A stretch of DNA of 64,000 nucleotides from Micromonospora inyonensis (GTDB lineage: Bacteria > Actinomycetota > Actinomycetes > Mycobacteriales > Micromonosporaceae). Each line of letters opens with the position of its first letter. Positions within the stretch are counted from its first letter, which is position 1. Location: NCBI RefSeq assembly GCF_900091415.1, contig NZ_FMHU01000002.1:620001-684000 (forward strand), read 5' to 3'. Shown here piece by piece: positions 16,579-28,498 of this stretch. The notes under the pieces are model-generated. The model saw only the letters and a program-made list of their open reading frames with translations. It did not search any database and was not told where the DNA came from. The position numbers and the translations under genes are program-made.

Positions 16579-17013
16579 CTACCGACGTTCCGTGGCGGCC
16601 GTCGACCGGGCCGACTCGAGGTTGCCGGCCATCACCGCGAGCACCCGTACCGTCTCCACGTACTGCTCGGTGGTGAGGCCGCGCATCAGCAGGTCGCGGG
16701 CCGCCTCGACCCGGGCGGCCACCTGCGTGTGGGCGGTCCGGCCCTCCGTGGTCAGGGTGAGCCGGCCATCGTCTCCCCGGGCCACCCAGCCCCGTGCGGT
16801 CAGATCGTCCACGGTGCCGCCACCGTCCGCGCCGAACGGGGCCAGGGCCTCCGCCAACTGGGCGGACGTCCGTGGGGCCTCGTGCAGCAGGTGCAGGGTC
16901 TGCCAGTGCCGCCGGCCGAGCCGCTCCTCGGCGAGCGCGGCCTCGAACTGCGCCTCGATCAGGTTGTGCAGGTGGCGTAGCCAGTAGCCGATGGGCCGGC
17001 TGGTCGGTTTCAT
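16579..17013 (-). CDS. MarR-like winged-helix transcriptional regulator
   Basis: A 144-residue protein with a helical dimerisation N-terminus (GYWLRHLHNLIEAQFEAALAEERL) followed by a winged helix (WQTLHLLHEAPRTSAQLAEAL, then VDDLTARGWVARGDDGRLTLTTEGRTAH) and a C-terminal helix. This layout is that of MarR-type repressors. The effector and targets are unknown. It starts at ATG 17013, ~100 nt upstream (in its direction) of nothing but the convergent terminator, and is ~100 nt downstream of the glutathione peroxidase stop on the same strand, so the two may be co-transcribed. Confidence 0.8.
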   Translation of the reverse strand: MKPTSRPIGYWLRHLHNLIEAQFEAALAEERLGRRHWQTLHLLHEAPRTSAQLAEALAPFGADGGGTVDDLTARGWVARGDDGRLTLTTEGRTAHTQVAARVEAARDLLMRGLTTEQYVETVRVLAVMAGNLESARSTAATERR

Positions 17014-17116
17014 GGCACTCCCGGGTCGTCGATGTGCGGGACGGTGGTCGCCTCCGCAGTGTGGACGGACGTGCCATCGACCCGGTCGAGGCGAGGTGTA
17101 GGGCGGGTGCCCCGGC

Positions 17117-17611
17117 TCAGGTCGTGGCCGGCAGGACCCGCTGGATCGCCGCGTGCAACTTCGGGGCGTCCGGCTCGACCGTGGGCGCGAACCGCGCGGC
17201 CACCGTGCCGTCCGGCGTGACGAGGAACTTCTCGAAGTTCCAGCGGACGTCGCCGGTGTGTCCGTCGGCGTCCGTGGCCTGGGTGAGCAGCGTGTACAGC
17301 GGGTGCCGGTCGGGCCCGTTCACCTCGACCTTCTCGGTCAACGGGAAGCTCACCCCGTAGGAGACCCGGCAGAACTCGCCGATCTCGTCAGCCGTGCCGG
17401 GCTCCTGTCCGGCGAACTGGTTGCACGGCACCCCGAGCACCACCAGCCCGCGCCCGGCGTAGGCGTCGTACAGCTTCTGCAGGCCGGCGTACTGCGGTGT
17501 GAGGCCGCACTGGGAGGCCACGTTCACCACCAGGAGCGCGCGCCCCCGGTGGTCGGAGAGGTTGGCCGGACCGCCGGCGAGGGCGTTGATCCCGATGTCG
17601 AAGACGCTCAT
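17117..17611 (-). CDS. Glutathione peroxidase family protein (Cys type)
   Basis: A 164-residue thiol peroxidase. The peroxidatic cysteine is in NVASQCGLTPQYAGLQKLY near residue 35, followed by VLGVPCNQFAGQEPGTADEI (the conserved Gln and second Cys region) and VRWNFEKFLV (the Trp/Asn block). Actinomycetes lack glutathione, so it likely uses thioredoxin or mycothiol-linked reductants. The ATG at 17611 begins MSVFDIGIN as in homologues; an upstream GTG at 17677 would add 22 residues without family support. Confidence 0.92.
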   Translation of the reverse strand: MSVFDIGINALAGGPANLSDHRGRALLVVNVASQCGLTPQYAGLQKLYDAYAGRGLVVLGVPCNQFAGQEPGTADEIGEFCRVSYGVSFPLTEKVEVNGPDRHPLYTLLTQATDADGHTGDVRWNFEKFLVTPDGTVAARFAPTVEPDAPKLHAAIQRVLPATT

Positions 17612-17822
17612 GCCGGCGAGGCTACCGTCGCGTAGCCGTACGCCGGCAGGCACCGGGCCGACCGGGAGGGTGGACACCGGGTGGCCGCGGCCCGACGCCG
17701 CGTCGATGCCCGGTCACGGACCGGGTTCATCCCGTTGACGGGCGGAGATCCGGTAGGGAAATCCATACACGTACATCTTGACGAACTCATGACAGCGTGA
17801 GTAACGTCTCAATTAACCTTTT

Positions 17823-17833
17823 GGAAAGTTTCC
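17823..17833. promoter_or_regulatory. Palindromic operator-like site upstream of the chitinase gene
   Basis: GGAAAGTTTCC is a perfect odd palindrome, with flanking TT and AA also matching (TTnGGAAAGTTTCCnAA), 22 nt before the chitinase ATG. It lies in an AT-rich stretch that likely contains the promoter. Similar GGAAA-TTTCC palindromes precede chitosanase and other polysaccharide-hydrolase genes in actinomycetes and are bound by ROK-family repressors; that link is from memory and is an inference here. Confidence 0.5.
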
Positions 17834-17855
17834 TAACTGTTCAGGGAGACGCCGC

Positions 17856-19448
<1,593 letters not shown>

Positions 19449-19464
19449 CCCGAGCGCACCACCC

Positions 19465-19505
19465 GTCGGGGGTGGGGAGCGGCCCGTCCGCTCCCCACCC
19501 CCGAC
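19465..19505 (+). terminator. Perfect 18-bp hairpin after the chitinase gene
   Basis: GTCGGGGGTGGGGAGCGG (19465-19482) pairs perfectly with 19488-19505 around a 5-nt loop, 16 nt after the stop codon. A strong intrinsic terminator candidate without a T-run. Confidence 0.75.
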
Positions 19506-19547
19506 GTCGTCCGGTTCACCTGCCGCCACCGCCCGCGTCGGGTGTCT

Positions 19548-19593
19548 GCAGGGGCCCCCTGCTCGACAAAAAGCGGTAACAGGGGACCCCTGC
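19548..19593 (+). repeat. 46-bp double-palindrome intergenic repeat, copy A
   Basis: Two 15-bp palindromes (GCAGGGGCCCCCTGC and ACAGGGGACCCCTGC) flank the spacer TCGACAAAAAGCGGTA. Matching copies lie at 32014-32059, 47631-47676 and 60138-60183. Located between the chitinase terminator and the lipoprotein gene; the rest of 19594-19805 shows no gene. Confidence 0.8.
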
Positions 19594-19805
19594 TTCCACC
19601 CGGAGGGCGGGGCGAACCGTCGACGGGGGGCGGTGGTCGTGGCGGCGACGGTGGGGGCGCTGCGTCGTTGGTCCATCAGACGCTTCCGTCGACGGCGGGC
19701 GGAGGCAGCTGGACGCCTGGGTCGCTGGTGACGTCACCATGCAGAAGGGTCGATGTGACAGACTCGCGGCTCGGTCGGCTCGACGTGACGTGTGAGGGGG
19801 CTCCG

Positions 19806-20318
19806 ATGGCGGTGAGACGGGGGACGGTGTCCCTGGCGGTTGTGCTGGCCGCGCTGACGTTCGCCCTGCCCGGGTGCGGGATCGGGGACGACGAGCCGGC
19901 CGAGGAGCCGGACCGGGCCCCCGCCGAGGAGGCGGCCACCCGGTCCCGGGAGCGGGTGCAGGCGTACCTCGACGCGATGGTCGCCAAGGACGTCGCCGCC
20001 GGGCGCAGCCAGTTCTGCGCCACCGCACACGAGGCCTTCGACGCCGCCGCGACCAGCCCGAACGGTGACTTCGCCGCGCACTTCACCGTCTCGGAGGCGA
20101 CGGTCACCGACGTTCGGCCCGGATCGCGTGGGCAGGAGGTGGGCACCTCCGTGACGGTCTCGGTCGGCGGACGGTCGACCACCCGCGCGCTGCTGTTCAC
20201 GGTGACCCGCAGTGGCGCCGACTGGTGCATCGCCGAGGAGGCCCCGGGCGACCCGTCCGCGCCGGGCGGCCCGTCGGAGGGCGCCTCCCCGGCCCCCACC
20301 CCGACCACGGCGCCCTGA
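19806..20318 (+). CDS. Putative lipoprotein
   Basis: A 170-residue exported protein. The N-terminus is a lipoprotein signal peptide: basic MAVRRGT, hydrophobic VSLAVVLAALTFA, then the lipobox LPGC with the modified Cys at residue 24. The mature part is an alpha/beta domain (RSRERVQAYLDAMVAKD...GRSTTRALLFTVTRSGADWCIAEEA) of the general shape of DUF4878/NTF2-like lipoproteins, followed by a Pro/Ala tail. Predicted to be anchored on the outer face of the membrane. The ATG at 19806 is chosen because it gives the lipobox; the frame is open upstream. Confidence 0.8.
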   Translation: MAVRRGTVSLAVVLAALTFALPGCGIGDDEPAEEPDRAPAEEAATRSRERVQAYLDAMVAKDVAAGRSQFCATAHEAFDAAATSPNGDFAAHFTVSEATVTDVRPGSRGQEVGTSVTVSVGGRSTTRALLFTVTRSGADWCIAEEAPGDPSAPGGPSEGASPAPTPTTAP

Positions 20319-20458
20319 CGCCCGGCGGGGTCCCGCCCGCCGCAGGCCCTGACGCCCGGCGGGATTTCACCCCGGCGACGCCCCGAGAACGCCCCACCTC
20401 CGACCCCGGGCAAGGCCCGGACCCCGAGGGCGGTCCCGCGGGGAAGGTGGTGCCCTGA

Positions 20459-23146
<2,688 letters not shown>

Positions 23147-23244
23147 TCCGGGCGCGCCGCCTGGCCCGGCCTGCCCTGTGCGGGCGGGTGGGGCGTGAAC
23201 TGCCACGCGACGGACGACTCGTGGCCGGCTGCGGTGGACTGGGG

Positions 23245-24111
23245 TCAGGGGCGCAGGCGGCGGAGGGTGGCGATGTCGGCGGCGTGGCCGACGTGCTTCT
23301 CGGTGGGGGTCTCCACGACCACCGGGACGCCGGCAGTGGCCGGATGGGCCATCAGCTCGGCGAACGCCGGCTCGCCGATGGTGCCCTTGCCGATGTTCTC
23401 GTGCCGGTCCCGGGTCGAGCCGCAGAGGTCCTTCGAGTCGTTGGCGTGCACCAACCGCAGCCGGTCCGCCCCGATGGTCGCCACCAGGGTGTCCAGGGTC
23501 GCGCTCATTCCGCCCTCGGCGGCCAGGTCGTGCCCGGCTGCCCAGGCGTGACAGGTGTCGAAGCAGACCCCGAGCCAGGGGTGGCGGTCCACCGCGTCCA
23601 GGTACGGCCCGAGCTGCTCCACCCGCGACGCCAGCGACCGGCCGCCCCCGGCGCTCGGCTCGACCAGCAGCATCGGCCCGCCGGTCGCCGCGGCGGCGTC
23701 CAACAGCGGCAGCAGGGACTCGCGTACCTGCCGCATCGCGGCCGCGTCGTGGGCGGGTTCCACCGAACTGCCGGCGTGGAACACCACCCCCCGCGCGCCG
23801 ATCGCCCCGCCGCGCCGCAGCGCGTGGTCCAGGGTCTCCATCGAACGGGCCACCGTGGCCGGGGTGGGGGAGCCGAGGTTGACCAGCAGCGACGCGTGGA
23901 TGAAGACCGCGATGTCCCGGGCCGCGCAGCCGTCGCGGAAGAGGGCGTCCTGGACCGGGTCACCGGGTGGCAGCGCCCAGCCCCGCGAGTTGGAGACGTA
24001 GACCTGCACCACCTCCGAGCCGGCGGCGTCGGCGTACGGCAGGGCTGCCTTCGCCAGCCCTCCGGAGGTGGGGGTGTGCGAGCCGACGGGCCGGTCGGCG
24101 CAGGAGGCCAT
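23245..24111 (-). CDS. nfo: Deoxyribonuclease IV (endonuclease IV family AP endonuclease)
   Basis: Base-excision repair: cuts 5' to abasic sites. 288 residues forming a TIM barrel with metal ligands in VFHAGS (His), LVEPSAG (Glu), CFDTCHAWAAGHDLA (Asp and His), VHANDSKDLCGS (His and Asp), RHENIGKG (His and Glu-like region) and VVVETPTE (Glu). All expected ligand blocks are present. The ATG at 24111 abuts the TAG of the upstream kinase gene (TAG|ATG), so the two are translationally linked. Confidence 0.92.
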   Translation of the reverse strand: MASCADRPVGSHTPTSGGLAKAALPYADAAGSEVVQVYVSNSRGWALPPGDPVQDALFRDGCAARDIAVFIHASLLVNLGSPTPATVARSMETLDHALRRGGAIGARGVVFHAGSSVEPAHDAAAMRQVRESLLPLLDAAAATGGPMLLVEPSAGGGRSLASRVEQLGPYLDAVDRHPWLGVCFDTCHAWAAGHDLAAEGGMSATLDTLVATIGADRLRLVHANDSKDLCGSTRDRHENIGKGTIGEPAFAELMAHPATAGVPVVVETPTEKHVGHAADIATLRRLRP

Positions 24112-26118
24112 CTAGAAGCACCCGATGGTGACCGGGGTGCCCGGGGCGACCTGGGAGTTCTCGCCCGGGTTCTGGAAGCGGACCACGCCGTTGGGGTTGA
24201 ACTGCACCACCACCGGGAAGCCCTGACTCTCCAGCACCTGCTTGCCCTGCGGGCAGGGCATGTCCACCACCCGGGGTACGACCACCGGGGCCGGCCCCTT
24301 GCTGACCTCCAGCTTGACCTCGGCGCCCTTCTCCACGCTGGAGCCGTCGGCGGGCGACTGCCCGATCACCTCGTCCTTCGGCCGGTCCGAGTCACGGTAG
24401 GTCTCCACCGGCACCAGGCCGAGCTGCTGGAGCGCCCCCCGGGCGTCGGTGACACTCTTGCCGACCAGGTTCGGCACCGTGATCGGGGCGCGTCCCCGGC
24501 TCAGCACCACGGTGACCTTGGTGCCCACGTTCACCTCGGTGCCCGGCTTCGGGTTGGTGTCCAGCACCACCCCGGCCGGCAGGTTGTCGTCGTACTGGGC
24601 CTTGCCCTTGACCACCTCCAGACCCAGGTGGCGAAGGTCCGCCTCGGCGAGTTCGTACTCCTTGCCCACCACGTCCGGCATCGGGAGGCGATCCGGTCCG
24701 AGGGAGAGGGTGAGGGTGATCGTGCCCCCCCGGATGATGCGGTCGGCCGACGCCGGATCCTGCGCCAGGACGCTGTCGCGGGGCACCTTCGCGTCGTACC
24801 TCGGCTTGGCGTAGGTGAGGGACAGCCCGGCGCGGGACGCCTGCGACTCCGCCTGGGCCTTGGTCAGGCTGACCAGCTCGGGAGTGGTCGTGTACCGCCC
24901 GAAGCCGAACCACCAGCCGGCGCCGGTGAGGAGCAGCGCGACTACCACCACGGCGGCGATCAACGGCAGTCGGCCCGGCGGGGCCGCCGCCAGCTGTCGG
25001 CGCAGCCGGGCCCACGGGTTGTCCCCCTGGGGTGCGGCCCGCCGCCGGTGCGGTCGGTCCGGCGCGCCGGTGGTCCGCGACCGGCGGCCGGTCTTCGTCT
25101 CGGGCAGCCGGGCCCAGGCGGGACGCTCGGTGGGGCGGATCGGCGCGACGGCCATGGTGGGCTGGGCGACGGCGGGGACGACGTCGTCGGTGATCCGGCG
25201 CAGCACGGCGGTGTGCGCGTTGCTGCCGAGGTCCTCCCGGGCCATCTGCACCTCGGCCAGGAACGCCCCGGCGTCCGTCGGACGGGCTCCCGGCTCGCGG
25301 CGGGTGGCCCGGGTGACCAGTTCGTCGAGCACCTTCGGCAGCCCCGACACCAGGGTGGACGGGGCCGGTACGTCCCGGTCCACGTGCTGCCAGGCGACGT
25401 CGACCGGGCGGTCACCGTCGTACGGCACCCGACCGGTGAGCATCTCGAACAGCACGACACCCGCCGAGTAGACGTCGGTCCGCGGGTCCGCGTGTCCGTC
25501 GGTGACCAGCTCCGGCGCGACGTACGCGACGGTCGCCATCAGCTGGTTGCCCTGCTCCTCGCTCCCGCTCGCCTCGACCGCGCGGGCCAGGCCGAAGTCG
25601 GCCACCTTCACCACGCTGTCGACCAGGTTCGCCGCGCCGCCGGTGGGAGCCTCGGCGACCAGCACGTTCTCCGGTTTCACGTCCCGGTGCACCAGACCGG
25701 CCCGGTGTGCCGCGCCGATCGCGGCGAGCATCTGCTCGGTGATGGCCAGCGCCTCGTCCGGGTTGAGCCGGCGACGCTCGGCCAGCACGTCCCGCAGGGT
25801 CCGGCCCCGGACGTACTCCATCACCAGGTAGGGCAGGCCCTGGTGGGTGCCCTGGTCGTACACGGCGACCACGTTGGGGTGGGTGAGCCGGGCGATGGTC
25901 TTGGCCTCGTCGGTGAACCGCTCGACGAAGCCCGCCAGGGGGGACCGGGGATCGGGCGCCTGGGTGGGATGAATGATCTTGACAGCGACCGTGCGCTCGA
26001 GACGTTCGTCCGTGGCGGTGTACACGGTCGCCATGCCGCCTCGGGCCACGCGACCGCGAATGCGGTAGCGCCCCTCGATCAGCGAGCCCAGCAACGTGTC
26101 GGCGACCTGTGTGTCCAT
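24112..26118 (-). CDS. pknL: Ser/Thr protein kinase with four PASTA domains (PknL/PknB-like)
   Basis: A 668-residue membrane receptor kinase. The kinase domain (about 15-280) has the glycine loop GRVARGGMATVY, VAVKIIHP with the ATP Lys, HRDVKPENVLV and VADFGLARAVE. A juxtamembrane basic Pro/Arg region follows, then one transmembrane helix (LIAAVVVVALLLTGAGWWFGF near residue 385), then four PASTA repeats outside the cell (each starting V-x-L/V-x-x..., for example MPDVVGKEYELAEADLRHLGL and VPNLVGKSVTDARGALQQLGL). The neighbour across a 130-bp divergent gap is an Rv2175c-like protein, which is a PknL substrate in M. tuberculosis; that supports the pknL assignment although M. tuberculosis PknL itself lacks PASTA repeats. 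The ATG at 26118 (MDTQVADTLLG) fits the family. Confidence 0.88.
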   Translation of the reverse strand: MDTQVADTLLGSLIEGRYRIRGRVARGGMATVYTATDERLERTVAVKIIHPTQAPDPRSPLAGFVERFTDEAKTIARLTHPNVVAVYDQGTHQGLPYLVMEYVRGRTLRDVLAERRRLNPDEALAITEQMLAAIGAAHRAGLVHRDVKPENVLVAEAPTGGAANLVDSVVKVADFGLARAVEASGSEEQGNQLMATVAYVAPELVTDGHADPRTDVYSAGVVLFEMLTGRVPYDGDRPVDVAWQHVDRDVPAPSTLVSGLPKVLDELVTRATRREPGARPTDAGAFLAEVQMAREDLGSNAHTAVLRRITDDVVPAVAQPTMAVAPIRPTERPAWARLPETKTGRRSRTTGAPDRPHRRRAAPQGDNPWARLRRQLAAAPPGRLPLIAAVVVVALLLTGAGWWFGFGRYTTTPELVSLTKAQAESQASRAGLSLTYAKPRYDAKVPRDSVLAQDPASADRIIRGGTITLTLSLGPDRLPMPDVVGKEYELAEADLRHLGLEVVKGKAQYDDNLPAGVVLDTNPKPGTEVNVGTKVTVVLSRGRAPITVPNLVGKSVTDARGALQQLGLVPVETYRDSDRPKDEVIGQSPADGSSVEKGAEVKLEVSKGPAPVVVPRVVDMPCPQGKQVLESQGFPVVVQFNPNGVVRFQNPGENSQVAPGTPVTIGCF

Positions 26119-26248
26119 CGGGGGGCAGTCTATGTCTCCGGGGGGCGGCGGCAGAACAGGATGCCATAGTGCCGCCAGATCGTCACCTCGGTGCACCGTC
26201 GGGCGATCCCGTTCGCCGGTGGACGGCACGACGTGGCAGGGTGATCGG

Positions 26249-26629
26249 GTGAGTGAATCCGTACCCGCCGACCGGGCCGTCCCGGGCCCCGGTCCCGCCG
26301 CCGAGGACGCCTGGCTGACCCTGCCCGACGTCGCCGAACGCCTCGACGTGTCGATCAGCAAGGTCCACCAGATGATCCGCGACCGGGAACTGGTCGCGGT
26401 CCGCCGGGACGGCATCCGGAAGATCCCCGTCGACCTGGTCGCCAACAAGACCGTGCTCAAGCACCTGCCGGGTGTGCTCAACCTGCTCGCCGACGCCGGC
26501 TACGACGACGACGCCGCGCTGCGCTGGTTGTACGAGCCGGACGACACCCTGCCGGGCACCCCCGCCGTGGCCCTCGGCGGTGACCTGGCCCGCGAGGTCA
26601 AACGCCGGGCCCAGGCGCTCGGGTTCTGA
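26249..26629 (+). CDS. Rv2175c-like winged-helix DNA-binding protein
   Basis: A 126-residue protein with an N-terminal Pro/Ala tail and then a MerR-like helix-turn-helix (WLTLPDVAERLDVSISKVHQMIRDRELVAVRRDGIRKIP). The C-terminal part (LNLLADAGYDDDAALRWLYEPDDTLPGTPAVAL) matches the Rv2175c family, DNA-binding proteins controlled by kinase PknL phosphorylation in M. tuberculosis. The N-terminal extension holds a Ser (SES) but no Thr, so whether phosphorylation sites are conserved is unknown. GTG 26249 is chosen for its GATCGG-like spacing and family start. It is divergent from the kinase gene and 2 nt ahead of crtYc. Confidence 0.85.
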   Translation: MSESVPADRAVPGPGPAAEDAWLTLPDVAERLDVSISKVHQMIRDRELVAVRRDGIRKIPVDLVANKTVLKHLPGVLNLLADAGYDDDAALRWLYEPDDTLPGTPAVALGGDLAREVKRRAQALGF

Positions 26630-26631
26630 CC

Positions 26632-27051
26632 GTGCGGCAGTTCGTCTACCTCGGGGTGCTGGTCGGCTGCCTGCTCTGCGCGCTCTGGCTGGAGCCGGTG
26701 TTCCGGGTCAACGTGCTGCGCCGCTGGCGTCGGCTGCTGCTGACCCTGGTGCCGGTGGTGCTGGTCTTCGCGCTCTGGGACCTCGCGGCGATCGCCGCCG
26801 GGCACTGGACCTTCGACCCGGAGCAGACCACCGGAGTGCTCCTCCCCGGCGACCTGCCCCTGGACGAACTGCTCTTCTTCGTCGTCGTACCGGTCTGCAC
26901 GATCCTCGGCTTCGAGGCGGTACGGGCGGTCAACCGTTGGCCGGCGGGGGACGAACCCGCCGGCCCGCCGGTCGGACCGGCCGCGGCGGTGCCGGACGGC
27001 GCGCGGTCGCCGTCCGGCCCGGTGACGCCGGGGACGGGGGACCGGGCATGA
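26632..27051 (+). CDS. crtYc: Lycopene cyclase domain protein, CrtYc-type subunit
   Basis: One half of a heterodimeric actinobacterial lycopene cyclase, a membrane protein that forms cyclic carotenoid ends. 139 residues with three hydrophobic segments (FVYLGVLVGCLLCALWLEPVF, LLLTLVPVVLVFALWDL, ELLFFVVVPVCTILGFEAV), and the family residues WTFDPEQTTGVLLPGDLPLDELLFF. A Pro/Ala/Gly tail follows. GTG start 2 nt after the upstream stop; the stop overlaps the crtYd ATG as ATGA. The two genes are coupled, as usual for this pair. Confidence 0.88.
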   Translation: MRQFVYLGVLVGCLLCALWLEPVFRVNVLRRWRRLLLTLVPVVLVFALWDLAAIAAGHWTFDPEQTTGVLLPGDLPLDELLFFVVVPVCTILGFEAVRAVNRWPAGDEPAGPPVGPAAAVPDGARSPSGPVTPGTGDRA

Positions 27052-27404
27052 CGTACACCGTCGCCGCCCTGCTCGGCGCGGCCGGCGCGGCCGTGATCGA
27101 CCTGTACGTACTGCGGACCCGGCTGCTGCTGCGGCCGGTCTTCTGGGCCACCTACCCGATCATCGTGTTCTTCCAGCTCGTCTCCAACGGCATCCTGACC
27201 GGTCGGAACATCGTCCGGTACGACCCCGGGGCGATCATCGGCGTCCGGCTGGCGTACGCGCCGGTGGAGGACCTGGTCTTCGGCTTCGCGCTGGTGCTGC
27301 TGACCCTGTCGGTGTGGATCTGGCTCGGTCGCCGGGGCGTGCAGCGCACCCCGACCGCCGGCGAGGGCAGCCGCCTGCTCCGCCTCCTGGGTCGCCGCCC
27401 CTGA
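27048..27404 (+). CDS. crtYd: Lycopene cyclase domain protein, CrtYd-type subunit
   Basis: Partner of the preceding protein: 118 residues with hydrophobic segments (TVAALLGAAGAAVIDLYVL, RPVFWATYPIIVFFQLVSNGILT, EDLVFGFALVLLTLSVWIWLG). TGRNIVRYDP and RLAYAPVEDLVFGF are typical of the CrtYd/CarRP C-terminal domain. The ATG at 27048 overlaps the crtYc stop (ATGA). Ends 11 nt before the convergent stop of the prenyl synthase gene. Confidence 0.88.
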   Translation: MTYTVAALLGAAGAAVIDLYVLRTRLLLRPVFWATYPIIVFFQLVSNGILTGRNIVRYDPGAIIGVRLAYAPVEDLVFGFALVLLTLSVWIWLGRRGVQRTPTAGEGSRLLRLLGRRP

Positions 27405-27415
27405 CCGGGGGAGGG

Positions 27416-28498
27416 TCAGTCGGCGCGACAGGTGGCGGCGATGGCGAGGTCGACCAGGGCCTGCCGGGCCTCGGTCTCCAGATCGACGGTGGCGAGCGCG
27501 GCCAGCGCGCTGTCGGTGAGGGCGGCGATCCGCTCCTCGGTGCGCGCCAGTGCCCCGCTGGCGGTGATCACCTCACGGAGCCGCGCCACCCCGGCCCCGT
27601 CCAGTCCGGGATCGCCCAGGTGCCGGTCGATCAGCGCCCGTCCCGCGTCGTCGGTCCCCGTCACGGCCGCCGCCACCAGGTACGTCCGCTTTCCCTCGCG
27701 CAGGTCGTCGCCGGCCGGCTTGCCGGTCTGCGCCGGGTCGCCGAACACCCCGAGCACGTCGTCGCGGAGCTGGAACGCCTCGCCCAGCGGCAGCCCGTAC
27801 GCCGAGTAGGCCGCCTCGACCTCGGCGGTCGCCCCGGCCAGCGCGGCACCGAGCAGCAGCGGCCGTTCGACGGTGTACTTGGCCGACTTGTAGCGGGCCA
27901 CCTTCCCGGCCCGCTCCAGCGAGGTGTCCCCGGTGGCCTGGGTCAGCACGTCCAGGTACTGCCCGACGGTGACCTCGGTGCGCATCTCGTCGAAGACCGG
28001 CCGGGCCCGGGCCAGGGTCCGCGCGTCGAGCCCGGCGCCGTGCAGCATCTCGTCGGACCACACCAGGCAGAGGTCGCCGAGGAGGATCGCGGCGGCGTCG
28101 CCGAAGCCCTCCGCGTCCCCGGTCCACCCGGAGGCGCGGTGCCGGGAGGCGAACCGGCGGTGCACGGCCGGCTCGCCCCGCCGGGTGTCCGACCGGTCCA
28201 TCAGGTCGTCGTGGATCAGGGCACTGGCCTGCACGAACTCCAGCGCGGCGAGGGTGGCGACCACATGGTCGGAATCCACCCCTCCGGCGCCCCGGTAGCC
28301 CCAGTAGCCGAACGCCGGCCGCAGCCGCTTGCCACCCCGCAGCACGAACGCCTCGACCGCCTCGGCGACCGGCACCAGTGCCTCGTCGACCCCGGTCAGC
28401 CAACCCCGCTGGGTGGCCAGGAATCCGGTCAGGGCCTTGTCGACGCGCTGTCGCAGGCAGGCACGGTCGACAGGGGATACGGGAGCTGCGTGGGTCAC
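27416..28498 (-). CDS. idsA: Polyprenyl diphosphate synthase (geranylgeranyl-type)
   Basis: Condenses allylic and homoallylic C5 units to a C20-range diphosphate, here likely geranylgeranyl diphosphate for carotenoids. 360 residues. The first aspartate-rich motif is DDLMDRSDTRRGEPAVHR (near residue 95-110), and the second is LRDDVLGVFGD (near residue 230); FVLRGGKRLRPAFGYWG gives the N-terminal GKR block. Located convergently with the lycopene cyclase pair, as with idsA2 (Rv2173) near Rv2175c in M. tuberculosis. GTG start overlaps the stop of the HTH gene (GTGA), so it is coupled to that gene. Confidence 0.92.
   Translation of the reverse strand: MTHAAPVSPVDRACLRQRVDKALTGFLATQRGWLTGVDEALVPVAEAVEAFVLRGGKRLRPAFGYWGYRGAGGVDSDHVVATLAALEFVQASALIHDDLMDRSDTRRGEPAVHRRFASRHRASGWTGDAEGFGDAAAILLGDLCLVWSDEMLHGAGLDARTLARARPVFDEMRTEVTVGQYLDVLTQATGDTSLERAGKVARYKSAKYTVERPLLLGAALAGATAEVEAAYSAYGLPLGEAFQLRDDVLGVFGDPAQTGKPAGDDLREGKRTYLVAAAVTGTDDAGRALIDRHLGDPGLDGAGVARLREVITASGALARTEERIAALTDSALAALATVDLETEARQALVDLAIAATCRAD

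Noticed and set aside
23188..26169. A 993-codon plus-strand open frame over nfo and pknL
   Set aside because: Antisense to genes with clear catalytic motifs.
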